Shown here: positions 1-9,473 of the stretch, in pieces
Position numbering within the stretch: position 1 is the stretch's first letter
Layout: every line of letters starts with the position of its first letter
Assembly: GCF_000620705.1 (NCBI RefSeq)
Contig: NZ_KK211166.1
Span: 669,117-733,116, forward strand
Reading direction: 5' to 3'
DNA length: 64,000 nucleotides
Source of the DNA: Nocardioides sp. URHA0020
GTDB taxonomy: Bacteria; Actinomycetota; Actinomycetes; Propionibacteriales; Nocardioidaceae
Notes under the pieces: generated by a model
What the model saw: the letters and a program-made list of their open reading frames with translations, nothing else
Database searches by the model: none
Told to the model about the DNA's origin: nothing
Made by a program: the position numbers and the translations under genes

Positions 1-606
1 GTGTCCGCCCAGTCCGCCGCGTCGGCGCAGGCGCTCCCGGGGGTGCAGCCCGGCGACTTCAGCGCCGCCGGCGGCACCGGCAGCACGGCGGGTGCCTTCA
101 GCCTCGCGGTCGGCCGGCGCGCCCAGGCCGTCAACTCGGGCTCCTTCGTCTGGGCCGACGGCACCGACGCCGACTTCGCCTCGACCGCGGACAACCAGTT
201 CGCGGTCCGCGCCGCCAACGGCTTCCTGATCGCCAACGACGCGGGCAACGGCGCGACCGTGCCGGTGGGCACCCGCTACCGCGACAACGCGGTGGTCGCC
301 TGGGCCCGGGTGACGGCCAACGGGACGCTCGACAGCAACTTCAACGTCGGCTCGATCACCAGGCTCGGCACCGGGCACTACCACGTCCTGCTCAGCTCCT
401 CGCTGCAGAGCGGCTTCAGCCTGATCCCGACGGTGACGCCCGAGGTCGACGAGGCCGTCGGCAACGTGCCGCCCACGGGTGCCGCCAACGTGCGGCTCGC
501 GGCGACCAACCAGTTCGCGAGCGGCTCCACCTTCGACGTCTACCTCTACAACGGCAGCTTCGCCTCGGTCGACAACGACTTCCAGCTCGTCGTCACCGGC
601 CGCTAG
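1..606 (+). CDS. Surface/exported protein, 5'-truncated by the window edge
   Basis: The frame is open from the first base and ends with TAG after 201 codons. The first codon is GTG, but the text looks mid-protein and no ribosome site can be seen, so the true start probably lies outside the window. The sequence is rich in Gly, Ala, Ser, Asn and Thr. It carries a block around residues 48-75 (FVWADGTDADFAS, then DNQFAVRAANG) that resembles head-type repeats in bacterial surface proteins and tail-fibre-like proteins. The C-terminal half looks like a beta-rich stalk or cap. There are no transmembrane segments in the visible part. Function is unknown; a role at the cell surface is inferred only from composition and from the exported protein that follows. 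Confidence 0.6.
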   Translation: MSAQSAASAQALPGVQPGDFSAAGGTGSTAGAFSLAVGRRAQAVNSGSFVWADGTDADFASTADNQFAVRAANGFLIANDAGNGATVPVGTRYRDNAVVAWARVTANGTLDSNFNVGSITRLGTGHYHVLLSSSLQSGFSLIPTVTPEVDEAVGNVPPTGAANVRLAATNQFASGSTFDVYLYNGSFASVDNDFQLVVTGR

Positions 607-727
607 ACGAGTCGCGCAGGGTCATCCTCGCGAGGGTGGCCCTGCGCCCCGTCAGCACTCTGAAAGGCCCTTGCAAGCGCACCACGCGACGCTCCTCCCG
701 ACCGCACCCCCGATCGAGGAGCCTCCT

Positions 728-2074
728 GTGCACCGAACCATCCGCGCCACCGCCGTCGCGGCCCTGATCACCGGCCTCACCACGGCCGCCGGCCTGACCT
801 CCTCGGCGGGCGTCGCGTCCGCGGACCCGGTGGGGACCACCTGCTCCGGGGTGATCGAGGTCCACCAGTCCTCCGACCAGGCCCTGCTCGGCTACGTCCG
901 CGCGCAGCTCAGCCAGTTCGGCACCTACGTGGTGATCGGCGACCACAACCAGGCCGCCACCGTGACGGCCACGCCGGCGTACGGCGCCGGCATCGACCTC
1001 GTGGTCGACGGTGCGCCCCAGGACACGCCCAACCTCGGCGCCGCGGTCGGCTTCACCATGGACGGGGACGGCCTGGCCGTCGGCAGCGAGAACTACGACT
1101 TCCTGGTCCAGACGGCGAGCACCCCGAAGGACGCGCCACCGCAGTCGGGCACCAACAGCAACACGAAGGCGACGAACGGCGCGACCAAGATCGAGTCGGC
1201 GATCTGGAGCATCGCACCCGACGGGGTGCTGACCGCCCAGTGGACCAACAGCGACGCGTCGCAGCCTGCGACCTCGATCGCCGTCGTGGACCACACCCTG
1301 GCACTGACCGGAGACCTCGCGGCCTTCACCTCGACGTACGGCGGCCAGGGCGTGTCCCTCGTCCTGGCACCCTCCGCCGGGGCCGATGCCTGCGGCAAGC
1401 AGACCCAGGCCGTCGGATTCACCTCGAGTCCGCTGGCACACCAGGTGGTCGGCTCGACGTACGCCGTCTCCGCGACCGGCGGCGGCTCCGGCAGCCCGGT
1501 CGTCTTCTCGTCGCTGACCGGCGGAGTCTGCACCGTCGCCGGCAGCGTCGTCAGCCTCACCGGCGCTGGGACGTGCACGGTCGCGGCCGACCAGGTCGGC
1601 AACGACGCCTACTTCGCCGCGCCCCGGGTCACCCGGTCGTTCACGGCGGTCATCGACCCGCAGATCGCGGCCAGGCTCACCAGCACGAAGCCCAGGTCGG
1701 CGGCCGGCTGGTATCGCGCCCCCGTCAGGGTGACCTTCCGCTGCACCATCGGATCGGCTGCCCTCACCGGGTCCTGCCCCGCCCACCTCACGCTGGCGAG
1801 GAGCAGCGGCGGCCGGGTCGTCACCGGGACCGTGACGGCCGGCGACGGCGGGAGCGCCACCACGAGCGTCGTGGTGCGCATCGACCGGATCAAGCCACGG
1901 CTGCGCATCGCCGGCGGCCACCGGGTGCGCTGCGTCGCGAGCGACGCGCTCTCGGGCGTCCGCGGGCACTGCACGCTGAAGCACCGCGACCTTTCCCACC
2001 ACCGCGTCCGCTACACCGCGACCGTGACCGACCGCGCCGGCAACACCGCCCGCGTCGTCCGGACGCTCCGCTAG
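728..2074 (+). CDS. Secreted protein with bacterial Ig-like domain
   Basis: 448 residues. The GTG start is chosen because AGGAG lies six bases upstream and because it gives a clean signal peptide: basic HRTIRA, a hydrophobic Ala/Leu/Thr stretch, then cleavage near VASA-DP at about residue 35. The mature N-terminal part (about 36-220) is not recognised. Residues of about 225-310 match an Ig-like repeat common in actinobacterial secreted proteins (start FTSSPLAHQVVGSTY, a paired-Cys segment GVCTVAGS...GTCTVAAD, and NDAYFAAPRVTRSF). The last ~130 residues are Cys- and Arg-rich (CTIGS, SCPAH, RCVASD, HCTLKH) and resemble another beta-sandwich. Probably exported by Sec and either released or wall-associated. 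No enzymatic motif is visible. Confidence 0.65.
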   Translation: MHRTIRATAVAALITGLTTAAGLTSSAGVASADPVGTTCSGVIEVHQSSDQALLGYVRAQLSQFGTYVVIGDHNQAATVTATPAYGAGIDLVVDGAPQDTPNLGAAVGFTMDGDGLAVGSENYDFLVQTASTPKDAPPQSGTNSNTKATNGATKIESAIWSIAPDGVLTAQWTNSDASQPATSIAVVDHTLALTGDLAAFTSTYGGQGVSLVLAPSAGADACGKQTQAVGFTSSPLAHQVVGSTYAVSATGGGSGSPVVFSSLTGGVCTVAGSVVSLTGAGTCTVAADQVGNDAYFAAPRVTRSFTAVIDPQIAARLTSTKPRSAAGWYRAPVRVTFRCTIGSAALTGSCPAHLTLARSSGGRVVTGTVTAGDGGSATTSVVVRIDRIKPRLRIAGGHRVRCVASDALSGVRGHCTLKHRDLSHHRVRYTATVTDRAGNTARVVRTLR

Positions 2075-2080
2075 AGACGA

Positions 2081-2128
2081 CGAGTCGGCGCCGTCCCACC
2101 CTGTCAGGGGCGCGACGACGCCGACTCG
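2081..2128. terminator. Hairpin between convergent genes
   Basis: CGAGTCGGCG at 2081-2090 pairs perfectly with CGCCGACTCG at 2119-2128 across a 28-base loop. It lies between the stop of the secreted protein gene and the stop of lsr2, where a bidirectional terminator is expected. There is no U-tract, which is usual in GC-rich actinobacteria. Confidence 0.5.
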
Positions 2129-2141
2129 GCGATCGGGTCGC

Positions 2142-2477
2142 TCAATTCGCGGCGTCGTACGCCGAGCGCACCTCGGCGGAGACGCGACCGCGCTCGGGGA
2201 CGTCGTAGCCGTTGCTCCGGGCCCAGTCGCGGATCTCCTTGGCGCTGGGGCCGTCGGTGGCGGCGCTGCCGGCGCTGGTCTTGCGGCCGCGACGCGGAGC
2301 CGCGCCGAGCTTGCGTGCGTGGCCGACGTAGCCGGACAGCGCGTCGCGCAGCTCGGCGGCGTTCTTGTCGTTCAGGTCGATCTCGTACGACGTGCCGTCG
2401 AGGCCGAACGTGACGGTCTCGGTGGCTTCACTGCCGTCGAGGTCGTCGACGAGAACAATGCTGACCTTCTGGGCCAT
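2142..2477 (-). CDS. lsr2: Lsr2 nucleoid-associated protein
   Basis: 111 residues starting MAQKVSIVLVDDLDG, typical of Lsr2, the actinobacterial H-NS-like protein that binds AT-rich DNA and silences acquired genes. The N-terminal oligomerisation domain (1-60) includes FGLDGTSYEIDL and the helix NAAELRDALSGYV. An Arg/Lys/Ala linker follows, and the C-terminal DNA-binding domain (about 75-111) contains IRDWARSNGYDVPERGRV with the AT-hook-like RGR. Length is normal for the family. The start codon has GAGGTAAT eight bases upstream. A short palindrome, ATTGTCACAAT, lies at 2506-2516 in its leader and could be part of a promoter or an autoregulatory site. It follows coaX by 81 bases, so it probably has its own promoter. 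Confidence 0.96.
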   Translation of the reverse strand: MAQKVSIVLVDDLDGSEATETVTFGLDGTSYEIDLNDKNAAELRDALSGYVGHARKLGAAPRRGRKTSAGSAATDGPSAKEIRDWARSNGYDVPERGRVSAEVRSAYDAAN

Positions 2478-2558
2478 TTCGAATTACCTCGTTCACGAAA
2501 GCGGAATTGTCACAATGATCATGCCACGCACTATCTGATTCTCGAACTCCAGCGGTTT

Positions 2559-3332
2559 TCAGCGATTGCGCGAAAAGACCAGCTCGAGCCCGCGCAGCGT
2601 CAACCACGGGTCGTGGTCGGTGAAGCTGCGGCATTCCTCGAGCACCAGGGGCGCGAGATAGCCGGTGGCGACGACGTGCACGTCCTGCGTCTCCACACCG
2701 AGCTCCTCGATCATCCGGGAGACGATTCCCTCGACCTGGCTGGCGACTCCGAAGACCATTCCCGCCTGCAGCGCCTCGACGGTGTTCTTGGCGATCACCG
2801 AGCGCGGCCGGAGCAATTCGACTTTGCGCAGCTGGGCGCCGCGCCGCCCGAGCGCCTCGAGCGAGATCTCGATACCGGGGGCGATAGCGCCGCCGACGTA
2901 CTGGCCTTTTCCGGAGACCACGTCGAACGTCGTGGCGGTGCCGCCGAAATCGACGACAATCGCCGGCCCGCCGTAATCGTGCACGGCGGCGAGGGCATTG
3001 ATGATGCGGTCCGTGCCGACCTCGCGCGGGTTGTCCATCAGCACCGGGATGCCGGTGCGCACGCCCGGCTCGACCACCAGGTGCGGCACGTCGGGGAACG
3101 CCTGGGGGAGCATGTCGCGCCACTCGTGCAGCACCGCCGGGACCGTCGAGCAGACCGCGACCCCGGTGACGTCGTCGAGGTCGTCGCCCAGCAGCCCGCG
3201 CAGCAGCACCGCCCACTCGTCGGAGGTGCGTCGCTCGTCGGTCGCCACCCGCCAGTCGGCGACCACCCGCCCGTCGGTGACGAGCCCCAGCACGGTGTGG
3301 CTGTTGCCGATGTCGGCCGCGAGCAGCGCCAT
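2559..3332 (-). CDS. coaX: Type III pantothenate kinase
   Basis: 257 residues. CoaX phosphorylates pantothenate with ATP, the first step of coenzyme A synthesis. Its ASKHA-fold motifs are visible: DIGNSHTVLGL at residues 7-17 (phosphate 1 loop), GTDRIINALAA around 106-116 and VDFGGTATTFDVV around 127-139. Length matches the family. It starts three bases after nadC ends, so it belongs to the downstream end of the nad-pan run. The substrate is supplied by panC and panD encoded about 4 kb upstream on the same strand. Confidence 0.95.
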   Translation of the reverse strand: MALLAADIGNSHTVLGLVTDGRVVADWRVATDERRTSDEWAVLLRGLLGDDLDDVTGVAVCSTVPAVLHEWRDMLPQAFPDVPHLVVEPGVRTGIPVLMDNPREVGTDRIINALAAVHDYGGPAIVVDFGGTATTFDVVSGKGQYVGGAIAPGIEISLEALGRRGAQLRKVELLRPRSVIAKNTVEALQAGMVFGVASQVEGIVSRMIEELGVETQDVHVVATGYLAPLVLEECRSFTDHDPWLTLRGLELVFSRNR

Positions 3333-3335
3333 CGC

Positions 3336-4238
3336 TCAGCCCTCGGTGAGGTCGAGACCGAGGTCGAAGACCTTGACGGAGTGGGTCAGCGCACCCACGG
3401 AGATGAAGTCGACACCGGTCCGGGCCACCTCGCGGGCGCGCTCCAGCGTGAGCCCGCCCGAGGCCTCCAGCGTCGCCCGTCCGTCGGTGATCGAGACCGC
3501 CTCGGCCATGGTCGCGGCGTCCATGTTATCGAGCAGGATCTCGGTGCAGCCGACCGCCAGCAGCTCACGCAGCTGGTCGAGGTCGGTCACCTCGACCTCC
3601 ACGCGCAGGTCGGGGTACGCCGTACGCACGGCCCGGTAGGCCGGCACCACGCCGCCGGCGGCCACCACGTGGTTGTCCTTGACCATCGCCCGGTCGCTGA
3701 GGCTGAAGCGGTGGTTGACGCCGCCGCCACAGCGCACGGCGTACTTCTGCAGCGCCCGGTAGGTCGGCAGCGTCTTGCGGGTGTCGAGGACCCGGGCGCG
3801 GGTCCCGGCGAGGGCCGCGACCCAGTGCGACGTGGCGGTGGCGACGCCCGAGAGGTGGCTGGCGTAGTTGAGGGCGGTCCGCTCGGCGGTGAGCAGGCCG
3901 CGGGTCGGGCCGGACACGCGCATCACGACGGTGCCCGCCTCGACGTGGGTGCCGTCGGGCACCCGGTCGGAGACCGTGACGGTGTCGCCCATGACGTAGT
4001 GGAAGACGAGCGCGGCGACGCCGAGCCCGGCGACGACCCCGGGCTCGCGGGCGGCGAAGACCCCGCTGCCCCGGGCGTCTGCGGCGATCGTGGCGACGCT
4101 GGTGACGTCATCGCCCGGCAGGTCCTCTGCGAGTGCGGCGACGACCTGGTCGTAGACGGCGCGCGCGTCGAGGCCGGCGGCGCCGAGCTCGGCCAGCAGC
4201 TCGCCGGGGAGGGCGTCCAGGGGACGGTGGGGGATCAC
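3336..4238 (-). CDS. nadC: Nicotinate-nucleotide diphosphorylase (carboxylating)
   Basis: 300 residues, GTG start overlapping the upstream sulfotransferase stop by four bases (GTGA), which implies translational coupling. NadC condenses quinolinate with PRPP to give nicotinate mononucleotide and CO2 in de novo NAD synthesis. Family motifs are present: TALNYASHLSGVAT, TRKTLPTYRALQKYAVRCGG (the Arg/Lys-rich quinolinate site), NHRFSLSDRAMVKDNH, then VEVEVTDLDQL and ISVGALTHS near the end. It acts after NadB, encoded one gene upstream; nadA is not in this window. Confidence 0.95.
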   Translation of the reverse strand: MIPHRPLDALPGELLAELGAAGLDARAVYDQVVAALAEDLPGDDVTSVATIAADARGSGVFAAREPGVVAGLGVAALVFHYVMGDTVTVSDRVPDGTHVEAGTVVMRVSGPTRGLLTAERTALNYASHLSGVATATSHWVAALAGTRARVLDTRKTLPTYRALQKYAVRCGGGVNHRFSLSDRAMVKDNHVVAAGGVVPAYRAVRTAYPDLRVEVEVTDLDQLRELLAVGCTEILLDNMDAATMAEAVSITDGRATLEASGGLTLERAREVARTGVDFISVGALTHSVKVFDLGLDLTEG

Positions 4239-5323
4239 GGGCGGTGGCCTTCCTGCTCGGGTGGGGGCCGGCGCAGCAGCCTGCGTCCGACGATGCGCAT
4301 CAGCTCGCGGCTGCGGAGCTCGTCCACCGGGACCGACCCGGCGGCGACCGCCTCCTCAGCAGCCAGCCGACGACCCTCCTGCACGCCCGTGGACCGGGCC
4401 CGCCGGGTCGCCTCGTAGAGCGCCTCCTGGTCCAGCAGGGCGGCGTCGGCGACGAGCCAGCGGTAGTCCTCGGCGAGCTCGTCGAGCCGGGCCTCCGACC
4501 CCGGGTCGGAGGCGCCGCGGCCGACCAGGGCCGAGCAGCTCTCCCAGACCTGCTCGGCCGTCGCCCGCAGGAGGTGCGGGACCGGCACGTCCGCCCAGGA
4601 GGCGTCGTGGCGCCGCAGCCCGGGGTCGATGAAGTCGTCGACGGGGTGCGGGCTGACCTCGACCGGCGGGTCGTAGCGCAGGCCGAGCTCGACGCCCACC
4701 CGCGACAGGGCCGGACGCCACTCCTGCAGCAGGTCGGCGTAGTCGACGAAGGACCGGACCGCGCCCCGCGTCTCCCGCTCGCTCACCAGCGTGGTGTTGA
4801 TCCAGCGCATCAGGTTGAGGCTCGCCTGCTCGCGCGGCCCCTCCGCGCCGGCGGCGCGCGCATAGTGGGCGTAGTACGTCGTGCGGCTGCTCACCACCTC
4901 GGCCGGGTGCCGCAGCATCGACAGGTAGCGGATCTCCCGGCCGGCCGCGTGCGCGGCGTCGGCCCACAGGTGCTGGGTCCAGACGCTGCGGGGATCCTTC
5001 ACCACGAGCTGCGGAAGGTCCTCGTGCCGGGCGAGGTAGCGGCCGAGCTTGGCGCGCGCCTGGTCGTCGATCACGGCGTGGACCCGCTCGAGGGCGTCGG
5101 GTCGGCCGTCCACGGCGTTGATGCCGGCCCGGCGGATGAGCTGGTTGTGGAAGCGCACGGACCAGCGGGACTCGTAGAAGCCCTTGGGGTTGGACTCGTT
5201 GGCGTCCATGAAGGGTCCGGGGACGTCCAGGCCGAGGTGGTGCAGGGTGCCCGCGGCGGTGCTGGTGCCGCTGCGGGCGGCACCGGTCACCAGCACCAGG
5301 ACGCGTGGGCCGCTCGGGGGCAT
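4235..5323 (-). CDS. Sulfotransferase family protein
   Basis: 362 residues from the ATG whose A is shared with the nadB stop (TGATG). The N-terminus has a P-loop-like PAPS-binding motif, VTGAARSGTSTAAGTLHHLG, followed by NESNPKGFYESRW. The second phosphate-binding segment looks like LVVKDPRSVWTQHLWADAA near residues 120-140, with MLRHPAEVVSSR after it. This is the layout of bacterial cytosolic sulfotransferases, which move sulfate from PAPS to small molecules or glycans. The C-terminal ~100 residues are helical and Glu/Arg-rich. It is sandwiched with overlapping codons between nadB and nadC, yet has no known role in NAD synthesis. Substrate unknown. Confidence 0.85.
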   Translation of the reverse strand: MPPSGPRVLVLVTGAARSGTSTAAGTLHHLGLDVPGPFMDANESNPKGFYESRWSVRFHNQLIRRAGINAVDGRPDALERVHAVIDDQARAKLGRYLARHEDLPQLVVKDPRSVWTQHLWADAAHAAGREIRYLSMLRHPAEVVSSRTTYYAHYARAAGAEGPREQASLNLMRWINTTLVSERETRGAVRSFVDYADLLQEWRPALSRVGVELGLRYDPPVEVSPHPVDDFIDPGLRRHDASWADVPVPHLLRATAEQVWESCSALVGRGASDPGSEARLDELAEDYRWLVADAALLDQEALYEATRRARSTGVQEGRRLAAEEAVAAGSVPVDELRSRELMRIVGRRLLRRPPPEQEGHRP

Positions 5324-6999
5324 CACGCCCCCACGTCGCTGGCGGGGGCGCGGGCGAACTCGAGCGTGCTCGCACCGTCGTCCATGACGACGTCGACGTG
5401 GCCGGCGAAGTCGGCGTCGTCGCGCTCGGGGAAGTCCTCGCGCCAGTGCGAGCCGCGGGTCTCCTCGCGCAGCGAGGCGGCGGCCGCGAGCGCGGCGCTG
5501 ATGGTGATCAGGTTGGTCGTCTCCCACGACTCCTGGTCCCCCGCGCCCGCCGACTGGCCGGCGAGCTTGTCCAGCCGGAGGCCCGCCTCATCGAGTCCCT
5601 CGGCGTTGCGGAGCACGCCGACGCGCGCGGTCATCACCTCCTGCATCTCACGTCGTACGCCGCCGGCGACCAGGCCGGGGGTCCGCGGGTCGGCCACCGG
5701 CGGCAGGAGCGGGCGGAGCTCCGCGGGCAGCACGGTCGCGATCCGACGCGAGAAGACGAGGCCCTCGAGCAGGGAGTTGGAGGCCAGCCGGTTGGCGCCG
5801 TGGACACCGGAGCAGGCGACCTCGCCGGTGGCGTAGAGGCCCGGGACGTTGCTGCGCCCCCACAGGTCGGTGCGGACTCCGCCGGAGGCGTAGTGGCAGG
5901 CCGGCGCGACCGGGATCAGATCGGTCACCGGGTCGACGCCGTGGCTGCGAGCGGTCGCCAGGATGGTCGGGAAGCGGCGTTCCCAGAAGGCGGCACCCAG
6001 GTGCCGGGCGTCCAGCCACATGTGCGGGTGGTCGCTGTCGATCATCCGGCGCATGATCGCCTTGGCCACGACGTCGCGGGGCGCGAGGTCGGCCAGCTCG
6101 TGCACGCCCTGCATGAAGCGGTTGCCCTCGAAGTCGACGAGGAAGGCGCCCTCGCCGCGGACGGCCTCGGAGATCAGCGGCTGCTGGCCACGGGAGTCGG
6201 GGCCGAGGTACATCACCGTGGGGTGGAACTGGACGAACTCGAGGTCGCGCAGCACCGCTCCGGCGCGGAGCGCGACCGCCATCCCGTCGCCGGTCGAGAC
6301 CGACGGGTTGGTGGTCTGGGCGAAGACCTGGCCGAGCCCACCGCTGGCGAGCACGACCGCGCGGCACAGCACCGCTCCGACGCCGTCGCGCTGCCCCTCG
6401 CCCATGACGTGGAGGGTGAGGCCGGCGACCCCGCCGTCCTCGGCGAGCATCAGGTCGACGGCGAGGGCGTGCTGGATGACCTCGATCTCCGGAGCCTGCT
6501 CGACCGCGGCGATCAGCGCCCGCTGGATCTCGGCGCCGGTGGCGTCGCCGCCCGCGTGCGCGATCCGGTCGCGGTGGTGGCCGCCCTCACGGGTCAGCGA
6601 GAGCTCGCCGTGGTGGTCGTGGTCGAAGTTGGTGCCCAGCGCGATCAGCTCGCGCACGGCTTCGGGCCCCTCGGTCACCAGCACCTCGACGGCGGCCCGG
6701 TCGCACGCGCCGGCACCGGCGACGAGGGTGTCGACCTCGTGCTCGTGCGGGGTGTCCCCCGGGCCGAGGGCGGCGGCGATGCCGCCCTGCGCCCACTGCG
6801 TCGAGCCCGCGGCGAGGACGTCCTTGGTGACCACGAGGACCTTGTCGACCTCGTTGCGCAGCCGCAGGGCGGCGGTCAGTCCGGCGATGCCGGAGCCGAT
6901 CACGACGACGTCAGCGGTCGTGGTCCACCCGGGTTCAGGAGCGAGGAGGCGGCCGGGCACGCGTCGTACGGGGACCGTGTCGGCTGAGTTGAGGACCAC
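5323..6999 (-). CDS. nadB: L-aspartate oxidase
   Basis: 558 residues. NadB oxidises L-aspartate to iminoaspartate with FAD, feeding quinolinate synthesis. The FAD Rossmann motif is VVIGSGIAGLTAALRL at about 31-46. Further family signatures are QGGIAAALGPGDTPHEH, VVLASGGLGQVFAQTTNP, FVQFHPTVMYLG, HYASGGVRTDLWGRS and GANRLASNSLLEGLVFSRR. The C-terminal helical domain includes LREETRGSHWREDFPERDD, the active-site region shared with succinate dehydrogenase flavoproteins. Length is normal. It follows panD by 15 bases and overlaps the sulfotransferase start by one base. Confidence 0.96.
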   Translation of the reverse strand: MVLNSADTVPVRRVPGRLLAPEPGWTTTADVVVIGSGIAGLTAALRLRNEVDKVLVVTKDVLAAGSTQWAQGGIAAALGPGDTPHEHEVDTLVAGAGACDRAAVEVLVTEGPEAVRELIALGTNFDHDHHGELSLTREGGHHRDRIAHAGGDATGAEIQRALIAAVEQAPEIEVIQHALAVDLMLAEDGGVAGLTLHVMGEGQRDGVGAVLCRAVVLASGGLGQVFAQTTNPSVSTGDGMAVALRAGAVLRDLEFVQFHPTVMYLGPDSRGQQPLISEAVRGEGAFLVDFEGNRFMQGVHELADLAPRDVVAKAIMRRMIDSDHPHMWLDARHLGAAFWERRFPTILATARSHGVDPVTDLIPVAPACHYASGGVRTDLWGRSNVPGLYATGEVACSGVHGANRLASNSLLEGLVFSRRIATVLPAELRPLLPPVADPRTPGLVAGGVRREMQEVMTARVGVLRNAEGLDEAGLRLDKLAGQSAGAGDQESWETTNLITISAALAAAASLREETRGSHWREDFPERDDADFAGHVDVVMDDGASTLEFARAPASDVGA

Positions 7000-7014
7000 C
7001 GAGGCAGGCTAGCG

Positions 7015-7434
7015 CTACCGACCAGCGACCCGGTCGCCGCGGACCAGGCCCGAGCCGTCGGGCGCCTCGGCCGGGTCGAACCCGGTCGCGAGGATGGCGT
7101 TGTCGGCGTCGACGAAGACCACGCTGGGCTGGAACTCACGCGCCTGCGCGGTGTCCATCTGGCCGTACGCGATCAGGATCACCAGGTCGCCCGGGTGCAC
7201 GAGTCGGGCCGCGGCCCCGTTGATCCCGATCACGCCGGAGCCGCGCTCGCCCGCGATCGTGTAGGTCTCGAGCCGTGCTCCGTTGGTGATGTCGACGATG
7301 TGCACGAGCTCGCCGGAGAGCAGGTCGGCGGCGTCGAGCAGGTCCTCGTCGACGGTCACCGAGCCGACGTAGTGCAGGTCCGCCTGGGTGACGGTGGCCC
7401 GGTGGATCTTGCTCTTCATCATGGTCCGCAGCAT
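7015..7434 (-). CDS. panD: Aspartate 1-decarboxylase proenzyme
   Basis: 139 residues. PanD makes beta-alanine from aspartate and is activated by self-cleavage at a Gly-Ser bond. That bond is visible in [20 protein letters not shown] (Gly24-Ser25, counting from [20 protein letters not shown]). [20 protein letters not shown] and the tail [20 protein letters not shown] are standard. The start codon overlaps the panC stop by one base, so the two steps leading to pantothenate are coupled. Confidence 0.96.
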   Translation of the reverse strand: MLRTMMKSKIHRATVTQADLHYVGSVTVDEDLLDAADLLSGELVHIVDITNGARLETYTIAGERGSGVIGINGAAARLVHPGDLVILIAYGQMDTAQAREFQPSVVFVDADNAILATGFDPAEAPDGSGLVRGDRVAGR

Positions 7435-8330
7435 CAGGACGTCCCTTCCCGCGACGCCACGGGTGCCCCCAGGACGAGCGGCATGTTGTCGATCAGGCGC
7501 GTGGAGCCGACGCGGGCGGCGATCAGGATCCGGGCCTCCGTGCCGGGAGGTACGACGGCGGGCAGGACGCCGAGGTCGGCGTCCGTGACGACGAGGTAGT
7601 CGAGGTCCACGCCGTCGGCGGCGCGCAGCTCCGCACGGGCCGAGTCGAGAGCGACGTCGGGGCCGTAGCGCTCGACCTCCTGCGCCGCCCGCAGGGTCCG
7701 GTTCAGGGCCGCAGCCTGCTGTCGCTGCTCCTCGTCGAGATAGCGGTTGCGGCTCGACAGCGCGAGGCCGTCCTGCTCGCGGACGGTCTCGGCCCCGACG
7801 ACGTCGACGGCCAGGTTGAGGTCGAGCACCATCCGCCGGATCAGCGCGAGCTGCTGGTAGTCCTTCTGGCCGAAGACCGCGACGTCCGGGCGGACCAGCC
7901 CGAAGAGCTTGGCGACGACGGTCAGCACGCCGCGGAAGTGGCCGGGCCGGGTCCTGCCCTCGAGGACCTTGCCGAGCGGCCCCGGCTTCACCGTGACCTG
8001 CGGGTCGCCGCCCGGGTAGACCTCGTCGACCGACGGCGCGAAGACGATGTCGACGCCCTCCCGCTCGCAGATCTTGAGGTCGTCCTCCAGCGTGCGCGGG
8101 TAGCGGTCCAGGTCCTCGCCGGCGCCGAACTGCAGCGGGTTCACGAAGATCGACACGACCACCTGGCCGTCGCCCACGCGCTCGCGAGCCGTCTGGATCA
8201 GGCTGGCGTGGCCGTCGTGCAGCGCACCCATCGTGGGCACCAGCCCGACCGTCCTGCCCGCGGCGCGGGCAGGGGCGAGCAGCGCCGCCAGCTCCGCGCG
8301 GGTGGCGGCGACGGTCGGCGTACCGCTCAT
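7434..8330 (-). CDS. panC: Pantothenate synthetase
   Basis: 298 residues. PanC joins pantoate and beta-alanine using ATP. The HIGH-type nucleotide motif is [14 protein letters not shown] at about 32-45, followed by [27 protein letters not shown] and the KMSK-like [14 protein letters not shown]. Length is as expected. It overlaps the DUF2520 gene by four bases and panD by one base, giving a tight DUF2520-panC-panD unit like that of mycobacteria. Confidence 0.96.
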   Translation of the reverse strand: MSGTPTVAATRAELAALLAPARAAGRTVGLVPTMGALHDGHASLIQTARERVGDGQVVVSIFVNPLQFGAGEDLDRYPRTLEDDLKICEREGVDIVFAPSVDEVYPGGDPQVTVKPGPLGKVLEGRTRPGHFRGVLTVVAKLFGLVRPDVAVFGQKDYQQLALIRRMVLDLNLAVDVVGAETVREQDGLALSSRNRYLDEEQRQQAAALNRTLRAAQEVERYGPDVALDSARAELRAADGVDLDYLVVTDADLGVLPAVVPPGTEARILIAARVGSTRLIDNMPLVLGAPVASREGTS

Positions 8331-9253
8331 CGCCGGCGGAGGGGCGAGCGCGTGCCGGCGGTCGCCCGCTCGGCTCCGTCCAGGGCCCGCAGGATCGCGG
8401 CCGCTCGGATCGGCAGCACCCGGCCGTCGGTCACCGCGCGGCTGAGGGTGTCGCGCGCGAGGGCGACGTACGACGGCAGCGTCTGCGGGGCGTTGTCGCG
8501 GAGGTCGGCGAGGTGGGCGCGGACGGTGTTGACGTCGCCGCGGACGATCGGGCCGGTCAACGCGGCGTCACCGTGGTCGAGCGCGTTGTCGAGGGCCGCG
8601 GTCAGCAGCGGGCGGAGGGTGCCGGCCGGGTCGTCGGCACCGGCGGCGGCGAGCATCTCCATGGCCTGGGTCACCAGGGTGACCAGGTGGTTGGCCCCGT
8701 GCGCGAGACCCGCGTGGTAGAGCGTCCGCATCTCCTCGGGCACCCACATCGCGCGGCCGTCGAGGTCGGCGACCAGCGACTCGGCGAGCGCGTGCTCGGC
8801 GGGCTCCGCGGTGAGGCCGAAGACGCACCCGGCGAGCCGGTCGAGGTCGAGCGCGGTGCCGGTGAAGGTGAGGGCGGGGTGCATCGCGACGACGCGTGCG
8901 CCGACCGCGACGGCCGGGGCCAGGACCTCGAGACCGTGGCGGCCCGACGTGTGCACGACGTACTGCCCGGGACGGATGGCACCGGCGTCGGTCAGCGTCG
9001 TGACGACGTTGCGCAGCATGTCGTCGGGGACGGTGAGCAGCAGCAGGTCGCAGCCCCGCGCCACCGCGGTGGGCTTGAGCGTCGGGACGCCCGGCAGCAG
9101 GTCCGCGATGCGGGTTCGCGATGCGTCGGACTCGCCCGCGGCAGCGACGACCTCGTGGCCGGCCTCGCGCAGGGCGGCGGCCAGGACGGCTCCGACGCGA
9201 CCCGCGCCGACGACCCCCACCCGCAGACCGGTCTCCCGGGAGTGCAGCGTCAT
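8327..9253 (-). CDS. Rossmann-like protein with DUF2520 domain
   Basis: 308 residues from ATG 9253, chosen because GAGAGG lies seven bases upstream; a GTG at 9286 would add 11 unsupported residues. The N-terminus has the NAD(P) fold motif [21 protein letters not shown], and [11 protein letters not shown] follows. The C-terminal helical DUF2520 part starts around [12 protein letters not shown] and includes [17 protein letters not shown]. The protein resembles ketopantoate or 6-phosphogluconate dehydrogenase folds. Its fixed place directly before panC suggests a role in pantoate supply or in protecting that pathway, but the family's reaction has not been settled as far as I know. It is the first gene of the pan-nad run, facing the wall island. 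Confidence 0.85.
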   Translation of the reverse strand: MTLHSRETGLRVGVVGAGRVGAVLAAALREAGHEVVAAAGESDASRTRIADLLPGVPTLKPTAVARGCDLLLLTVPDDMLRNVVTTLTDAGAIRPGQYVVHTSGRHGLEVLAPAVAVGARVVAMHPALTFTGTALDLDRLAGCVFGLTAEPAEHALAESLVADLDGRAMWVPEEMRTLYHAGLAHGANHLVTLVTQAMEMLAAAGADDPAGTLRPLLTAALDNALDHGDAALTGPIVRGDVNTVRAHLADLRDNAPQTLPSYVALARDTLSRAVTDGRVLPIRAAAILRALDGAERATAGTRSPLRRR

Positions 9254-9473
9254 GAAAGGACCTCTCGTTCCAGTCCCTCCGACCACTCGCTCCCAGGACT
9301 GCGGGGCCGAGCCGGGTGGGGTACCGGACTATGGATGCTGACGTCCTGAGCGTACGCCGCGCGTCACCGGGCAGAAACAGACGCTCCTCGTGCGATGGGT
9401 CACACGCCCGCGGCCGGGGCACGGCGGAGTGCTGTGGGAAACTACGGCGGTTGTCGTGCTGAGAAGGAGTGCC

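Noticed and set aside
593..2002. Long minus-strand frame opposite the secreted Ig-like protein
   Set aside because: The plus-strand gene has a ribosome site, a signal peptide and a known domain; the opposite frame has none.
2319..4418. Long plus-strand frame opposite lsr2, coaX and nadC
   Set aside because: It is the antisense shadow of well-recognised genes in GC-rich DNA; its text is low-complexity Arg/Gly/His and matches no family.
3336..6999. Complete nadABC operon
   Set aside because: nadB and nadC are present, but no quinolinate synthase gene (nadA) exists in the window.
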